Assembly: GCA_020073545.1 (NCBI GenBank)
Contig: JAIQEZ010000004.1
Location: 1-64,000 of the forward strand
Direction: 5' to 3'
DNA length: 64,000 nt
Source: Terriglobia bacterium
GTDB taxonomy: Bacteria > Acidobacteriota > Terriglobia > UBA7540
Of this stretch, positions 8,282 through 16,513 are shown in pieces. The notes under the pieces are model-generated. The model searched no databases and had not been told where the DNA came from. It saw only the letters and a program-made list of their open reading frames with translations. Each line of letters opens with the position of its first letter. Within the stretch, counting starts at the first letter, position 1. A program made the position numbers and the translations under genes.

Positions 8282-9220
8282 ATGACCATGAAAAAGACAC
8301 AACAATTCCTCGCCAAGCTCAAGCTGCCCACGGAAGACAATCATGCCTTGAAGCCCAGTTCCAAGCGCTTCAAAGATGGCGGCCAGTATCGCCTGGAGAT
8401 TCCGAGCGTCGAAGGGCCGCGCGTGTTCCGCGCCGTCCTGGAAGAGGCCAAGGCTTACAAGGTGCCGATTCACCGCATCAGCCAGGGAAGCGGTGTCATG
8501 CTGCTGACGCGAGACGAGATTCGTGAGATGGCGCATATGGGGCGCGAGGAAGGCATCGAGGTGTGTTTGTTCGTGGGCCCGCGCGCCACATTTGAGACCG
8601 GCGCACAAACGGCCTCCGCGGCGGGGAAAGTGATCGGCCTGCAACATCGTGGCGCGGATCAACTCATCTACGCCATCGAGGACGTCCGGCGCGCCTGCGA
8701 CCTCGGCATCCGCAGCATCCTCCCCGCCGACCTCGGACTGATCTGGGTGCTGCACCAAATGAAGCAGAAGGGTGAGTTGCCGAAAAATCTGGTCATCAAG
8801 AGTTCCGTCACCCTGCCCGCCGCCAATCCTGCCACCGCGAAACTTTTTGAGCAGTGTGGCGTCTCGACGCTCAATATTCCCACCGACCTGAGCCCCGCAC
8901 AGCTCGGCGCCATTCGCCAGGCGGTGGACATCCCCATCGACCTCTACATCGAAGTGCCGGACAACTTCGGCGGCTTCATTCGCTACTACGAGATGCCCAA
9001 AATCCTTCAAGTGGCCGCGCCGGTCTATTTCAAATTCGGGCTGCGCAACGCGCCGGACATCTATCCCTCCGGACGCCACCTCGAGGATCTTGCCGTCAAC
9101 ATGGGCCGCGAGCGCCTGCACCGCGCGCGCATCGCTCTCGATCTGCTGGAGGAATACGGACCGGACTTCAAGATGTCTCCCCTCGGCTCGAAAGACTTGG
9201 GAATCCCGGAAGTGGAGTAG
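8282..9220 (+). CDS. TIM-barrel protein, U32-peptidase-like
   Basis: The 312-residue protein has the regular strand-loop-helix rhythm of a TIM barrel: IHRISQGSGVMLL, GIEVCLFVGP, GIRSILPADLGLIWVL, NLVIKSSVTLPAANP, GVSTLNIPTDLS and IDLYIEV. The order and spacing resemble collagenase-like U32 proteins, but I see no Cys cluster or proven catalytic residues, so the assignment is tentative. GGAGG (8269-8273), 8 bases upstream in the end of the preceding gene, gives it a good ribosome-binding site. Apart from the inserted gene at 7514 it would follow the aldehyde dehydrogenase directly, which argues for a metabolic role in the same operon. Confidence 0.6.
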   Translation: MTMKKTQQFLAKLKLPTEDNHALKPSSKRFKDGGQYRLEIPSVEGPRVFRAVLEEAKAYKVPIHRISQGSGVMLLTRDEIREMAHMGREEGIEVCLFVGPRATFETGAQTASAAGKVIGLQHRGADQLIYAIEDVRRACDLGIRSILPADLGLIWVLHQMKQKGELPKNLVIKSSVTLPAANPATAKLFEQCGVSTLNIPTDLSPAQLGAIRQAVDIPIDLYIEVPDNFGGFIRYYEMPKILQVAAPVYFKFGLRNAPDIYPSGRHLEDLAVNMGRERLHRARIALDLLEEYGPDFKMSPLGSKDLGIPEVE

Positions 9221-9262
9221 CGTCCGCCGCGGAGGCGCGAGGGCACGCGCCTTGGCAGAAGC

Positions 9263-9475
9263 TCAGGGTTTCTTCGGCATGTGTATGTAAACGAACATGC
9301 CGCCGAGGATGGTGAGCAACACGCCCCACCACAGGGCGGGATGCAGGTTCGAAAGAACGGTTGGCGGTGGATTGCGGAACTCGTAGATCCCCGTCGCCAG
9401 GATCAGTATTCCGTAGATCAGCAGGATCACGCCGACGAAAAACCACACGGGAATAATGCGATGCTCTTCGCTCAT
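9263..9475 (-). CDS. Small two-TM membrane protein
   Basis: The 70-residue product has two hydrophobic segments (about 9-29, VWFFVGVILLIYGILILATGI, and 47-64) joined by a short loop containing FRNPPPTVLSNLHPALWW. It is the last gene of the minus-strand arabinose group, 93 bases behind the symporter gene. Small proteins of this kind next to sodium:solute symporters may be accessory subunits; that role is inference. Confidence 0.75.
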   Translation of the reverse strand: MSEEHRIIPVWFFVGVILLIYGILILATGIYEFRNPPPTVLSNLHPALWWGVLLTILGGMFVYIHMPKKP

Positions 9476-9568
9476 TGAGACCTCACAAGCGGCTACAAGC
9501 TTTCGGCAGTCGACGATCAGCCCTCCGCGACCCGCAAACCAAAAACCAGAATCCCAAAACTGAACTCT

Positions 9569-11311
9569 CTACCAGAAGATCCACTGCAACACCAAGAAGA
9601 GGACCAGCGATACACCTGCCCAGAAAATGGGGCGTTTCCATAGCGGCAAATGCCCTTCGCTAGGCAGCTCGGTGCAACCGTAAACCAAGCCGGTCAACTG
9701 CTCGACGGGCTTGGGTTCGGTGAACGCCGTTACGGCCACAGTCACGATCACGCAAATCAGCCACGACCACAAGGCGCGATACATATTCTCGGCCATATCC
9801 TTGGCTTGGCTCGAAAGCGCGATGTAGGCAAGCATGCTGTGATTAAATTTCACCATCAGAAACATGGTGATCGAAGAAGCGCTGCCGGCGAGCAGCCCCC
9901 AGAAGCCGGCCGCGGGGGTCACACGCTTCCACAACATGCCGAGCAGCACCGTGCCGAATAGCGGCGCAATGAAAATGCTGAACAGCGCCTGGACGTAGTC
10001 CATGATGCTCCTGAACTGCATCGCCAGGTAGGCGGTGCCGATCGAGACCAGCATGCCGAGAATGGTGCACGTGCGTCCCACCGTAACGTAATGGCTGTCC
10101 GAAGCGCCCTTGCGCATGAACGGCCGATAGAGGTCATAAGTCCAGACCGTCGCAAAGGCGCTGACGTTCCCCGCCATCCCCGACATAAACCCGGCGATCA
10201 AGGCCGTGATGCCCAGGCCCAGCAATCCAGGTCCACAGTACCGGGCCAGCATCAGGGGGAGGACTTCGTTGTAGCCATGCTGCCCCGGACCGACGGCGTT
10301 TGCCGGAACCAGGTGGAAGGGCAGCACTGCCAGCGCCAGCAAGCCCGGCAGGATAACGATGAAGGGCACGGCCATCTTGAAATAAGAACCGATGATGGGC
10401 GCCAGTTTCGCCGCCCGGAGGTCTTTGGAGGCGATCACGCGCTGCACGACCAGGAAATCCGTGGTCCAGTAGCCGACGGAGATGACCCAACCCAGGCCGA
10501 AGACGATTCCCGTCCAGTGAATCCCCATGGGGTTATCAGCAAAGCTGCCCATGGTACGCCAGAGGTGCGTGTAATCTCCTTGCGGGAAGTTCTGGTGAAT
10601 ACGGGCCACCAGCCCGGACCAGCCGCCGGTCTCCATCAGACCCAGAATGGGAATCAGCAGCGCGCCGAACCAGATCAGAAAGAATTGCAGAACCTCGTTG
10701 AAGATGGCAGAAAACAAACCTCCCAGCGCCACGTAGACCGCTACGGTGAGTGCAGAGACCCAGATGCTGAAGTGCATGTTCCAGCCCAGGACCACCTTCA
10801 TGACCAGCGCCATCGCGTACATGTCGATGCCGGCCATCAAGACCGTCATGAAGGAAAACATCACCGCGGCGAGGCCGCGGGCTGATTCCCCGTACCGGAG
10901 CTGCAGGTAGCCCGGGACAGAGTGGGTCTTGGAAATGTAATAGAACGGCATCATGACGAGGCCCAGGAACAGGATGGCCGGGATCGCACCAATCCAGTAC
11001 CAATGCGCCGCCAGGATGCCGTACTGATAGCTCGCCGCCGCCCAACCCATCAGCTCCAGGGCGCCGAGGTTGGCGGAAATGAAACTCAGACCTGCCACCC
11101 AGGCCGTCATTTCCCGGCCCGCCAGGAAAAAGCCCTCGCCACTTTTCGTATAGCGTTTCAGGTAGAAGCCAATCCCCAGGACCATGGCGAAGTAGATGAC
11201 GATGATCGCCAGGTCCACCGGGTGCAGGAGAATAAGTCGCTGGGCGGTCCCGGCGGAATCCGGGGCAGCGAACCACAGCATGGCCAAGGGAAACGAGAGG
11301 GATAAGTTCAT
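9569..11311 (-). CDS. Sodium:solute symporter (SGLT-like sugar transporter)
   Basis: The 580-residue protein has about 14 hydrophobic helices and typical SSS-family features: VIYFAMVLGIGFYLKRYTKSGEGFFLAGR at helix 1-2, the GLSFISANLGALELMG sodium-site region and YYISKTHSVPGYLQLRYGE. Bacterial SGLT relatives such as Vibrio vSGLT carry sugars with Na+. Its place behind araB and araD makes L-arabinose, or an arabinose-containing saccharide, the likely cargo. An unusual N-terminal hydrophobic stretch (residues 3-15) precedes the first conserved helix. Spacing to araD is 152 bases. Confidence 0.88.
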   Translation of the reverse strand: MNLSLSFPLAMLWFAAPDSAGTAQRLILLHPVDLAIIVIYFAMVLGIGFYLKRYTKSGEGFFLAGREMTAWVAGLSFISANLGALELMGWAAASYQYGILAAHWYWIGAIPAILFLGLVMMPFYYISKTHSVPGYLQLRYGESARGLAAVMFSFMTVLMAGIDMYAMALVMKVVLGWNMHFSIWVSALTVAVYVALGGLFSAIFNEVLQFFLIWFGALLIPILGLMETGGWSGLVARIHQNFPQGDYTHLWRTMGSFADNPMGIHWTGIVFGLGWVISVGYWTTDFLVVQRVIASKDLRAAKLAPIIGSYFKMAVPFIVILPGLLALAVLPFHLVPANAVGPGQHGYNEVLPLMLARYCGPGLLGLGITALIAGFMSGMAGNVSAFATVWTYDLYRPFMRKGASDSHYVTVGRTCTILGMLVSIGTAYLAMQFRSIMDYVQALFSIFIAPLFGTVLLGMLWKRVTPAAGFWGLLAGSASSITMFLMVKFNHSMLAYIALSSQAKDMAENMYRALWSWLICVIVTVAVTAFTEPKPVEQLTGLVYGCTELPSEGHLPLWKRPIFWAGVSLVLFLVLQWIFW

Positions 11312-11463
11312 GGCATGTCCTCAATAGTGCAGCATCGATCCGATCGAAAGATCCGCACGGTCTGCGTTTTCAAGACCCACGTGGAATCGCCGGCCTGAAA
11401 AGTCCGCCCAATCCTACGCCATTCGCCCGGAGCGCGTAAAGCCCCTTGTCAACAACCTCCGCG

Positions 11464-12126
11464 CTAACCTTTCTTGCCCGGCTGACCATACGTGGTGTGG
11501 TAGCGATCCCACCACTTCTTCACTTCCTCAGGCGGCAGGGAATTGGGTTTGCCGAGGAGCAGGGCAAGGTGAACGGTCTTGGCAACGTCTTCGAGCATCA
11601 CCGCGGCTTTCAGCGCCGCGCGGGGCGTCGGCCCCCAGGTAAAGGTGCCGTGATGGCCCATCAGGATCGCCGGCGCCCGCTTTCGGTATTGGACGATCGC
11701 CTGGCCGATATGGTCGGCCTGGTTATCAACGTACGGCGCGCAAGGAATCTCATCACCGAATTCATCGGCGATGGCCGTGAGATACGCGGGAATCGACATG
11801 CCCAGGAGTGCGAGGCTGGTGGCGTAATTGGAATGGGTGTGAATGACGCCGCCCACTTCCGGGCAGTGCTTGTAGATGTAAAGATGATCGGGCAGGTCCA
11901 CGGAGGGGTTCCACTTGCCTTTGAGCTTGTGGCCCTCGAGGTCTGTCACCACCATGTCCGCGGGGTGCATGCGATGGTAGTCCATGCCGCTTGGCTTGAT
12001 GATCACCACACCACGCTTGCGGTCAATGCCGCTGGCGTTGCCGCTGTGCATGGTCACAAGTCCGCCACGCCAGATGCCCAGGTTGGCTTCATAGACTTCG
12101 CGCCGGAGTTGTTCGAGTGTGGGCAT
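11464..12126 (-). CDS. araD: L-ribulose-5-phosphate 4-epimerase
   Basis: The 220-residue class II aldolase-family enzyme converts L-ribulose 5-phosphate to D-xylulose 5-phosphate. The zinc site is visible as GVIHTHSNYAT (two His) and MGHHGTFTWG (third His), with the substrate-binding GGLVTMHSGNASGID and IIKPSGMDY near the N-terminus. E. coli AraD is 231 aa, so the length fits. It follows araB on the same strand across a 132-base repeat-filled gap and precedes the symporter gene. Confidence 0.93.
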   Translation of the reverse strand: MPTLEQLRREVYEANLGIWRGGLVTMHSGNASGIDRKRGVVIIKPSGMDYHRMHPADMVVTDLEGHKLKGKWNPSVDLPDHLYIYKHCPEVGGVIHTHSNYATSLALLGMSIPAYLTAIADEFGDEIPCAPYVDNQADHIGQAIVQYRKRAPAILMGHHGTFTWGPTPRAALKAAVMLEDVAKTVHLALLLGKPNSLPPEEVKKWWDRYHTTYGQPGKKG

Positions 12127-12129
12127 GAA

Positions 12130-12258
12130 AAGAAGCTCTCAGCAATTAGCTCTCAGCGTTCAGCTCGATCCAGAAGCTATCAGCTTTCCTCATTCAGCGC
12201 CCGGCTAAACCCAACGGTCGTGCCTGTAGCTGATAGCTGGCCGCTGAGCGCTGACTGC
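12130..12258. repeat. Degenerate AGCTNNCAGC-type array between araB and araD
   Basis: Nearly the whole araB-araD gap is made of variants of GCTATCAGCT, GCTCTCAGC, GTTCAGC, GCTGATAGCTGG and CGCTGAGCGCTGA in both orientations. The same unit fills the spacer at 51033-51109. Because the units face both ways the transcript could fold back on itself within the ara operon and affect araD expression; that consequence is inference. Confidence 0.65.
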
Positions 12259-13938
12259 TTAGTGTGCTGCCATCTCCCGTTTCAGAGTCTTTAGCCGCTT
12301 CATGACGTCATTCGCGCCGCGCCCGAAGTAGTCGTGCAGCGTCTGATACTCCTTGAAGAGGCGGTTGTACACCGCGTGTCTCTCTGCGTGAGGCTTATAG
12401 ACAAGCTTTTGGACGCGCGCCATGTGCTGGGCGGCTTCAAAGATGGAATCGTAACCACCGGCGGCGCGTCCCGCCGCCACGGCGCCGTGCATCGCCGATC
12501 CCAGCGCCGAGCAGGTCTGGAGCGGATCGGCCAGCTTGATCTCGCGCCCCGTGGCGTCCGCGTAGATCTGCATCAAGAGCCGGTTCTTCTCCGGCAAGCC
12601 ACCGCACGCCACGAGCTCGTTAACGGCGATGCCCTTCGACTCGAAAGCCTCGACGATGGTGCGCGTGCCAAAAGCCGTGGCCTCGATCAAAGCGCGGTAG
12701 ATTTCTTCCGCGCGCGTGGCGAGCGTCATGCCGAGGAGCACCCCGGTCAGGTCGACATCCACCAGGATCGAGCGGTTGCCATTCCACCAGTCGAGGGCCA
12801 CAACACCCGACTGGCCGGGCTTGAGCGCGGCGGCGCGCTTTTCGAGCGCCACCTGGAAAGGCGCTTTCATCTTGCGCGCCTCACGATGAATGTAATCCGG
12901 CACGCCGTGCTCGAAAAACCAGGCGAAGATATCGCCCACCGCGGATTGCCCCGCTTCGAAACCCCACAGGCCCGGGACGATGCCGTCCTCGACGGTTCCG
13001 CACATGCCCTCGACCATCTGCCGCTCTTTGCCGAGCACCATGTGGCAGATCGACGTGCCCATGATCATCACCAGCGAGCCCGGCTGCGTCACCGTGCAAG
13101 CTGGCACCGCCACGTGGGCATCCACATTGCCGATCGAAACCGGCGTGCCTTCGCGGAGCCCGGTTTTCTTGGCCCAGAGTGCGGTGAGTCCGCCGGCCTT
13201 GGCGCCCAGCGGATAGAACGTCTCCCCCACCTTGCTCGCGATGACGTTTTCCAGACGCGGATTTAGCGCGCGGTAGAAATCCCGCGAGGGAAATCCCCGG
13301 CCTTTCACCCACATGGCTTTGTAGCCGGCCGTGCAGGTGTTGCGCTTCTCTTCGCCGGTCATTTGCCACACGATCCAATCGGCGGCCTCGATGAAGCGGT
13401 CCATGGCGTCGTAAACTTCGGGGGCTTCGTCCAGCACCTGCAAGAGTTTTGAGAAGAACCATTCGGAGGAGTACTTGCCGCCATAAATGCGGATGAATTC
13501 CTCGTTGCGCTCGCGACCGACTTCGTTGATGCGGTTCGCTTCCGGCTGTGCGGCGTGGTGTTTCCACAACTTGACATACGCGTGGGGGTGCTTGCGGTAC
13601 TGCGGCACGGCGCGGAGCGGCGTACCGTCCGCCTTGGTGGGCATGGGGCTCGAGGCGGTGAAGTCCGTGCCCATGCCGACCACGTCCTCCGCTTTCACCT
13701 TCGCTTCCTTCAGCGCTTTGGGCACACCTTTCTCGAGCACATATAAGTAATCAAGGGGATTCTGGAGCGCCCAGTCGGGTTCAAGCTTGGGGCCGCCGGG
13801 CAGGCGCTCGTCGATCACCCCGTCGGGGTAGGGGACCACCGCCGACGCCACGAGCTTGCCATCGCGCACGCGGATCACCACGACGCGACCGGATTCCGTT
13901 CCATAGTCAATTCCCAGCGCGAACTTGTCTTTGGACAT
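12259..13938 (-). CDS. araB: L-ribulokinase (FGGY family)
   Basis: The 559-residue kinase phosphorylates L-ribulose. The N-terminal ASKHA motif FALGIDYGTESGRVVVI, GMGTDFTASSPMP (ribulokinase-specific region), VSIGNVDAHVAVPA, and VACGGLPEKNRLLMQIYADATGREI (FGGY second domain) are all present. E. coli AraB is 566 aa. It is the first gene of the minus-strand ara operon. No araA (arabinose isomerase) occurs in the window, so ribulose must come from an isomerase encoded elsewhere. The promoter and LacI-type operator are at 14095-14133. Confidence 0.94.
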   Translation of the reverse strand: MSKDKFALGIDYGTESGRVVVIRVRDGKLVASAVVPYPDGVIDERLPGGPKLEPDWALQNPLDYLYVLEKGVPKALKEAKVKAEDVVGMGTDFTASSPMPTKADGTPLRAVPQYRKHPHAYVKLWKHHAAQPEANRINEVGRERNEEFIRIYGGKYSSEWFFSKLLQVLDEAPEVYDAMDRFIEAADWIVWQMTGEEKRNTCTAGYKAMWVKGRGFPSRDFYRALNPRLENVIASKVGETFYPLGAKAGGLTALWAKKTGLREGTPVSIGNVDAHVAVPACTVTQPGSLVMIMGTSICHMVLGKERQMVEGMCGTVEDGIVPGLWGFEAGQSAVGDIFAWFFEHGVPDYIHREARKMKAPFQVALEKRAAALKPGQSGVVALDWWNGNRSILVDVDLTGVLLGMTLATRAEEIYRALIEATAFGTRTIVEAFESKGIAVNELVACGGLPEKNRLLMQIYADATGREIKLADPLQTCSALGSAMHGAVAAGRAAGGYDSIFEAAQHMARVQKLVYKPHAERHAVYNRLFKEYQTLHDYFGRGANDVMKRLKTLKREMAAH

Positions 13939-14094
13939 AAGAGGCCTCGCTTTAGGGTTTCCCGCCTCCGCCGAATAGAAGGGTGTGTGGCCAGTTCGGT
14001 TCGGCGCGGAGCCGCCAAGGCGATCCGAGCGGCGGGCCGAAAATCATCTTCGAGAGCGTGGCGGAGGGCAAGAAGGGAGAATACGGCATAAATT

Positions 14095-14133
14095 GTAAGC
14101 GCTTACCGTAAGGTATTTGCCACCCCCTGTCAA
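14095..14133 (-). promoter_or_regulatory. araB promoter with LacI-family operator
   Basis: On the minus strand a consensus -35 TTGACA (plus 14128-14133) is followed after 17 bases by a weak -10 TACGGT. Directly after it lies the perfect 12-bp palindrome GTAAGCGCTTAC (14095-14106), with the CG-centred form typical of LacI/GalR-family operators (consensus near TGTAAGCGCTTACA). Placed at the transcription start it would block initiation. No LacI-family regulator is encoded in the window. Confidence 0.7.
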
Positions 14134-14254
14134 GTCTTTCCCGCCACCCTTCTCGCCCTTGACGCCCGGCTTCCACTTGGTGATGGAGCGCCCGAGGGAG
14201 CAGGACAAAGTGCGCGCTGTGCGTGGCTCACGCCCGGTGAAGTGGGAATTGGCT

Positions 14255-14325
14255 TAAAACACGGGATTGGGGAATCGGGGTTCGGGAAAAGCAGTAGGCA
14301 GTAAGCAGCAGGCACTAAGCAAAAG
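14255..14325. repeat. Degenerate arrays (GGGATTGGGGAATCGGGG and GCAGTAGGCAGTAAGCAG units)
   Basis: Two short-period arrays lie side by side: variants of GGGATTGGGGAATCGGG, then variants of GCAGTAGGCAGTAAGCAGCA. They sit between the divergent ara operon and the Gfo/Idh/MocA gene. The rest of this 520-base spacer (13939-14458) holds the ara promoter and the ribosome-binding site of the next gene but no reading frame I would defend. Confidence 0.6.
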
Positions 14326-14458
14326 GCTACGCCCTGTCGTCGCCCTGACGCGCCTGAAGTCCTCCAACCCGCACTTGTGGTCTGCTTCCACGAATGCTGC
14401 GCATCCGCCGCTGTGCTAGAATCCGCTCCGCATTCTGACTTGTCCGCAAGGAGGAATT

Positions 14459-15790
14459 ATGTCCAAACATGAGATTTCCCGCCGAGAGTTTATGGGGCGT
14501 ACCGCGGCAGGCGCCGCCAGCCTGGCCTTCGGGGCTCCGGCGCTTGGGCGCGTGGCCTCGCCCAACGAGAAAGTCACGGTGGCCGTGATTGGCGCGGGCA
14601 TTCGCGGCCTCGAACTGATGCAGTCCATCCTGACGGTGGGTGGCAACGTGGCCGCGGTGTGCGACCTCTACGACGGCCACTTCCGCCGCGCGCAGGAAAT
14701 TCAGGCCAACACGCCCACCACGCGCGAGTATCGAGACCTCCTGGAGCGCAAAGATATCGACGCGGTGTTCATTGCCACGTCCGACCACTGGCACGCGCCC
14801 ATCGCGATCGCCGCCATGCGCGCCGGCAAAGACGTTTATTGCGAAAAGCCCATGACCCACACCATTCCGCAAGCGCTCCAGATGGAGGACGTCTCCAAGC
14901 AAACGAAGCGTCTGGTGCAGGTGGGCAGCCAGAGCCTCAGCATGACCTCCACGCGCAAAGCGAAGGAACTGGTCGAGAGCGGCCAGATCGGGAACGTGTA
15001 CATGATTCAGGCCTCGATTTTCCGGCCCAACGCCATCGGCGCGTGGCGCTATCCCGTGCCGCCGGATGCCTCGCCGCAGACCGTCGATTGGGAGCGGTTC
15101 CTCGGTAACGCCACGCCGCGCCCCTTTGACGCGCCGCGCTTCTTCCAGTTCCGCAACTGGTGGGACTACGGAACGGGCATCGCGGGCGATGAGTACGTCC
15201 ACCTGCTCTCCCGCGTCCACTACGTTCTAGGTGTGCAGTTCCCCATGAGCGCCGTGGCCACGGGCGGCATCTACAAGTGGACCGGCGACCGTGACGTGCC
15301 CGACATTCATAACACCCTTTACGATTACGGCAAGTTCCAGGCCGTGGTGCTGGCGAACCTCGCCTGCAACTGGGACACGCAAGAGATCGTGCGTTTCTTC
15401 GGCGACAAGGGAACCGTCGAGCTTACGGAGTCGTCGGCCAATTTCGTGCCTTACAATCCCCTGGAAGACTACTCATACCCGCTGGAGAGCTGGCCGAAAG
15501 ACACCAAGGAGAAATTCCTCGCCGAGCACAAGGACGACCCGCTCGCCGATGTCGGCACCGCGCGCCAGCAACCGGAAAGACCGAAGGAGAGCTTCCCGCA
15601 GAGGGCAGAAGGGACCGAAGACCACATCCGCAACTTCTTTGAAAGCGTCAAATCACGCCAGCAGCCCATCGAGAACGTAGAGTTCGGCCTGGGCACGGCG
15701 GTGGCGTGCCACATGGCCAATATTTCTTACATCAAGAAGCAGCGCGTGATCTGGGACGCGGAGAAGCGCGTGGCAAAACTGGAGGGGTGA
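14459..15790 (+). CDS. Tat-exported Gfo/Idh/MocA-family oxidoreductase
   Basis: The 443-residue protein starts with a twin-arginine signal (SRREFMGRTAAGAASLAFGAPAL), so it is exported folded with its NAD(P) cofactor. The Rossmann motif VAVIGAGIRGLELM, DAVFIATSDHWHAPI and CEKPMTHT (with the conserved Lys-Pro) mark the GFO/IDH/MocA family, and the second half is the beta-sheet domain (PRFFQFRNWWDYGTGIAGDEYVHLL). Substrates are usually sugars or sugar-like compounds; which one is not visible. AGGAGG precedes the ATG. Exported members of this family are frequent in polysaccharide-degrading soil bacteria. Confidence 0.9.
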   Translation: MSKHEISRREFMGRTAAGAASLAFGAPALGRVASPNEKVTVAVIGAGIRGLELMQSILTVGGNVAAVCDLYDGHFRRAQEIQANTPTTREYRDLLERKDIDAVFIATSDHWHAPIAIAAMRAGKDVYCEKPMTHTIPQALQMEDVSKQTKRLVQVGSQSLSMTSTRKAKELVESGQIGNVYMIQASIFRPNAIGAWRYPVPPDASPQTVDWERFLGNATPRPFDAPRFFQFRNWWDYGTGIAGDEYVHLLSRVHYVLGVQFPMSAVATGGIYKWTGDRDVPDIHNTLYDYGKFQAVVLANLACNWDTQEIVRFFGDKGTVELTESSANFVPYNPLEDYSYPLESWPKDTKEKFLAEHKDDPLADVGTARQQPERPKESFPQRAEGTEDHIRNFFESVKSRQQPIENVEFGLGTAVACHMANISYIKKQRVIWDAEKRVAKLEG

Positions 15791-15823
15791 AAAAGCCGCG
15801 TCGTGTCATCCTAAGCCCGTTCG

Positions 15824-15934
15824 CTGTCATCCTGAGCGAAGCAAAGGATCCCTGCATTTCGCTAGCAGCGGAAGAAGACCTTCTCTCATTTAATGCCGGG
15901 ATTCTCCGGTCGCTGCGCTCCCTCAGAATGACAG
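15824..15934. repeat. Second copy of the TCATYCTGAG-bounded element
   Basis: CTGTCATCCTGAG (15824-15836) and CTCAGAATGACAG (15922-15934) are inverted with 12 of 13 matches. An extra half-copy GTGTCATCCTAAG lies just outside at about 15804. This is the same family as 4582-4738, but the interior differs, so the ends are what is conserved. Confidence 0.7.
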
Positions 15935-15999
15935 ACCTGGGACGTGCCGCAGAACCGACCAAGGGGTCTGCGCTGTCCGGCTTTTCTTCGAGCAGTCGG

Positions 16000-16135
16000 G
16001 AATTATGAATGCTGAATTATCAGACTGCGGCTGATTCGCTTCTTTCATAATTCATAATTCAGAATAGTAATTCACAACGGCGAATCGGGAAATCGGATCA
16101 TCGGCTCATCGAAGAGCATCAAATCGGGTGAGTGT
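16000..16135. repeat. Degenerate arrays (TAATTCATAATTC and ATCGGATCATCGG units)
   Basis: The first part (16000-16075) is made of GAATTATGAATGCTGAATTAT and TTCATAATTCATAATTCAGAA variants in both orientations. It is AT-rich and stands out from the surroundings. The second part (16078-16130) is made of CGAATCGGGAAATCGGATCATCGG variants. Both belong to the period-6/7 class seen in other spacers. Confidence 0.65.
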
Positions 16136-16244
16136 ACGGTCGGGATGTTCTTCGACCGCGTTCATTCTACGCTGGCTGCTTTCAGCAAGGCAACAGAGAC
16201 GGCGGGGCGGTAGTGTCCTGCCATGGTGGAGTGAATTCCAGAAA

Positions 16245-16372
16245 GGGGGTCGGACCTTCAGGTCCGACAATAGCCAAGACTTCAGACGCGGCTTTAGGCC
16301 CTGAAGCTTCAGGGGCTTAAAGCCCCCGACGGCGTGCGGCCCGATCCTGTCGGAGCTAAAGCTCCGACCCCC
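16245..16372. repeat. Composite palindromic element with 10-bp terminal inverted repeats
   Basis: The 128-base unit opens with GGGGGTCGGA (16245-16254) and closes with its exact reverse complement TCCGACCCCC (16363-16372). Inside are GTCGGACC-TTCA-GGTCCGAC (16249-16268), the perfect palindrome CCCTGAAGCTTCAGGG (16299-16314), GGGGCTT-A-AAGCCCC (16312-16326) and GTCGGAGC-TAAA-GCTCCGAC (16349-16368). Several hairpins inside terminal repeats is the layout of a REP cluster or small non-autonomous element. No gene is visible from 15935 to 16513. Confidence 0.75.
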
Positions 16373-16513
16373 TGCACAACTTCCTCAAGCGCAGCTTTTC
16401 AAATTAGGACACCACCGGCGGGGCGCCCGTCCCGCCTTGCGGGATTGCCGGGACAGGTTCCGCCCTGCCCTCCTGGCAAACCAACACGCTCGCCGGGCTG
16501 GGGCGAAGCCCCG

